Shown piece by piece: positions 62,506-64,000 of a stretch of DNA of 64,000 nucleotides. A program made the translations under genes and the position numbers. Location: positions 124,001 through 188,000 of the forward strand of contig NZ_JBHZSG010000004.1 of the NCBI RefSeq assembly GCF_043642205.1, read 5' to 3'. Position 1 is the stretch's first letter. Every line of letters starts with the position of its first letter. This DNA is from Thalassotalea_A litorea. GTDB taxonomy: Bacteria; Pseudomonadota; Gammaproteobacteria; Enterobacterales; Alteromonadaceae. Below the pieces are notes generated by a model. The model did no database searches. It was given only the letters and a program-made list of their open reading frames with translations, and had not been told where the DNA came from.

Positions 62506-64000
62506 CCTGACAATATTGGCTCGGACTTGTTGTCGCAATGACAAACAGGCGATATTTTTTGGTATACGGAAACTGTGCCATTAACGTGTCGCCTGTCGCC
62601 ACATCAATCGGCTCATCTTGTTTTTTGATAAACACCCAAAGCGCATTACGATTATTTTCAAAAGACTGGCAGTTGACTGAAGTAATCAAGTGCGTTTTGT
62701 CATAAAAATAGATGCCATGCGATAACTTATGATCGCCGTACACATTGATTTTTCGAACATTCCCTTGCGCAAGATTATGCTGTTCCAGATCGTTTCTGAT
62801 GTGTTTTATTTGCGTCAACATGGCCTCGATATTGCGATATTTTGCCAGACTTTGGTATCGATAGGGCAAGCTATAGCTGATGTCTACCAGTCGAATCAAT
62901 AACACCAATATGATAGAGAAAAGCATAAACGACGTCGCTTGGGGTGCAGTTTTTGTGTATGCCGTTTTTCGTAACATATGCACCATAAACAGCACAGTGA
63001 GGCTAATGACGCCGACTAGGCCAAGGCTGCTTGGCAAAGACACTGGTGCTGTTATGATCAATAAGGTACAAGCAATCAGCAAAACACCACTAAATAACAG
63101 TGGGATGGGCTTGGTCAGCCATGTTCGATAATACGTCGGCCAAAGTGTTTTCGACGTCGATGTGTTATCTGCTGCTGTAAACCCACCATTAAGTATCATA
63201 GTGCTGAGCAGCAACGCCGGGATAAACATCGGCAAATAATAACGAACATTACTATCACCAATCAGCATAAGCGGTAGTAAATTGCCTATTACGGTGATCA
63301 GGCAAAAATGATAGAAATGGCCGTAGGTTGATTTTAGATTCAAACGACAATGTTGGTTAAACAGCAATGGCAATAATAGGCTGGCGGGTAGCAATGCTAC
63401 GATGATTTTAAACGGATAACCGATAACACCAGTGAGATATTCAATATTTGAGCCTCGATTTTGACGAGCAGTAACTTCCGCCTGATTGAGCTCTATCGAC
63501 GCATCAAGCCCAAATTGAACCAGCATAGGTACCCACCAGATAGCGGCGCAGAAAATCGGTATGAGTAATGCCGTAAAAAAATCTCTTTTATTTATGCTGT
63601 GCCAGCTTCGGGAATAGATTAGAAATCCAATAACAGACAGGAAATAACATAACAGCGCGGCTTCTCGCTTACATAAATAGGCCAGACCGACAAAGGTCAT
63701 GGAAATAAACCAAGCCCTTTTCGATTGATGTTTTTGCCAAAAATAAAACCAGCTAAACCACGACAGATTGACCAGAACCATAAAAACCGTGTCCAGTTCG
63801 GCGGAGGTGGCTTTTCGGGTTAATTCTGGTGTAAACAAAACCATGAACAACAGCCAAATCTGCAGTCGATAGCTAAAATAGCGGCGAGTAAATAACAATA
63901 AAAAAACAATCAGTACTAATGTCGATAGTAATGACGGCAAACGAGCGGATAGCTCGTTGATTTGCCCATCGGTAAATACACTGGCGAGAATAATCGACCA
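62498..64000 (-). CDS. Membrane glycosyltransferase of the GT39/ArnT (PMT) type, 5' end outside the window
   Basis: The frame stays open to the window edge, so about 500 C-terminal residues are seen and the true start is missing. About ten membrane helices are visible. Near the edge, INELSARLPSLLSTLVLI resembles the loop between early helices of PMT_2/ArnT-like transferases, which move a sugar from a polyprenyl-phosphate donor. The acceptor cannot be inferred. The soluble tail carries two cysteines (VNCQSFENN; SQYCQAN). The gene is convergent with hemF and overlaps it by 8 bp. Confidence 0.7.
   Translation of the reverse strand, partial: WSIILASVFTDGQINELSARLPSLLSTLVLIVFLLLFTRRYFSYRLQIWLLFMVLFTPELTRKATSAELDTVFMVLVNLSWFSWFYFWQKHQSKRAWFISMTFVGLAYLCKREAALLCYFLSVIGFLIYSRSWHSINKRDFFTALLIPIFCAAIWWVPMLVQFGLDASIELNQAEVTARQNRGSNIEYLTGVIGYPFKIIVALLPASLLLPLLFNQHCRLNLKSTYGHFYHFCLITVIGNLLPLMLIGDSNVRYYLPMFIPALLLSTMILNGGFTAADNTSTSKTLWPTYYRTWLTKPIPLLFSGVLLIACTLLIITAPVSLPSSLGLVGVISLTVLFMVHMLRKTAYTKTAPQATSFMLFSIILVLLIRLVDISYSLPYRYQSLAKYRNIEAMLTQIKHIRNDLEQHNLAQGNVRKINVYGDHKLSHGIYFYDKTHLITSVNCQSFENNRNALWVFIKKQDEPIDVATGDTLMAQFPYTKKYRLFVIATTSPSQYCQAN

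Overview
The window looks like the replication-origin region of a marine gammaproteobacterium, most likely an Alteromonadales member. The evidence is the gene order glmU-atpCDGAHFEBI-parB-parA-rsmG-mnmG-oriC-mioC, then mnmE-yidC-yidD-rnpA-rpmH facing dnaA-dnaN-recF-gyrB, then glyQ-glyS. TonB-dependent polymer uptake, moderate GC and TACCAAT-ended dispersed repeats fit the same group. I cannot fix the genus from the sequence alone.

Layout. (1) 1-7.6 kb: a two-gene starch or pullulan locus, with a TonB-dependent receptor and a 1435-residue pullulanase lipoprotein, behind two copies of a palindromic operator-like site. (2) 7.6-12.7 kb: a large secreted S8 peptidase flanked by repeats, including a 265-bp MITE-like element. 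(3) 12.7-25.9 kb, minus strand: a small membrane protein, glmU, the nine-gene ATP synthase operon, parB-parA, rsmG and mnmG. (4) 25.98-26.31 kb: oriC, with three AT-rich 13-mers, DnaA boxes and about 15 GATC sites. (5) 26.3-31.4 kb, minus strand: mioC, a tandem-hairpin intergenic region, mnmE, yidC, yidD, rnpA and rpmH. (6) 31.4-41.5 kb, plus strand: the dnaA control region, dnaA, dnaN, recF (carrying two parS sites), gyrB, a second MITE-like element, glyQ and glyS. (7) 41.6-56.1 kb: tusA, slt, pepQ-yigZ-trkH, the opposing def-fmt-rsmB-trkA cluster, a LysM protein, dprA, smg and a topA-type zinc-ribbon gene. (8) 56.1-59.1 kb: an accessory insert holding a dense array of short hairpins and a DUF3604 gene with a consensus CRP site. 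(9) 59.2-64 kb: purE-purK, tsaC-hemF and a membrane glycosyltransferase cut by the window edge.

The core genes form one functional neighbourhood: replication start (oriC, DnaA, DnaN, RecF, GyrB), origin segregation (ParA, ParB and parS inside recF), tRNA and rRNA modification (MnmE, MnmG, RsmG, TusA, TsaC, RsmB), membrane protein insertion (YidC, YidD) and energy production (ATP synthase). The accessory parts deal with extracellular polymers.

The least explained signal is a family of intergenic multi-hairpin elements (7.7-8.0, 27.0-27.3 and 56.1-56.9 kb). Hairpin stems are kept between copies by paired base changes, and one module also carries a small reading frame with its own Shine-Dalgarno sequence. 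No CRISPR array, rRNA, tRNA or intact transposase was seen.
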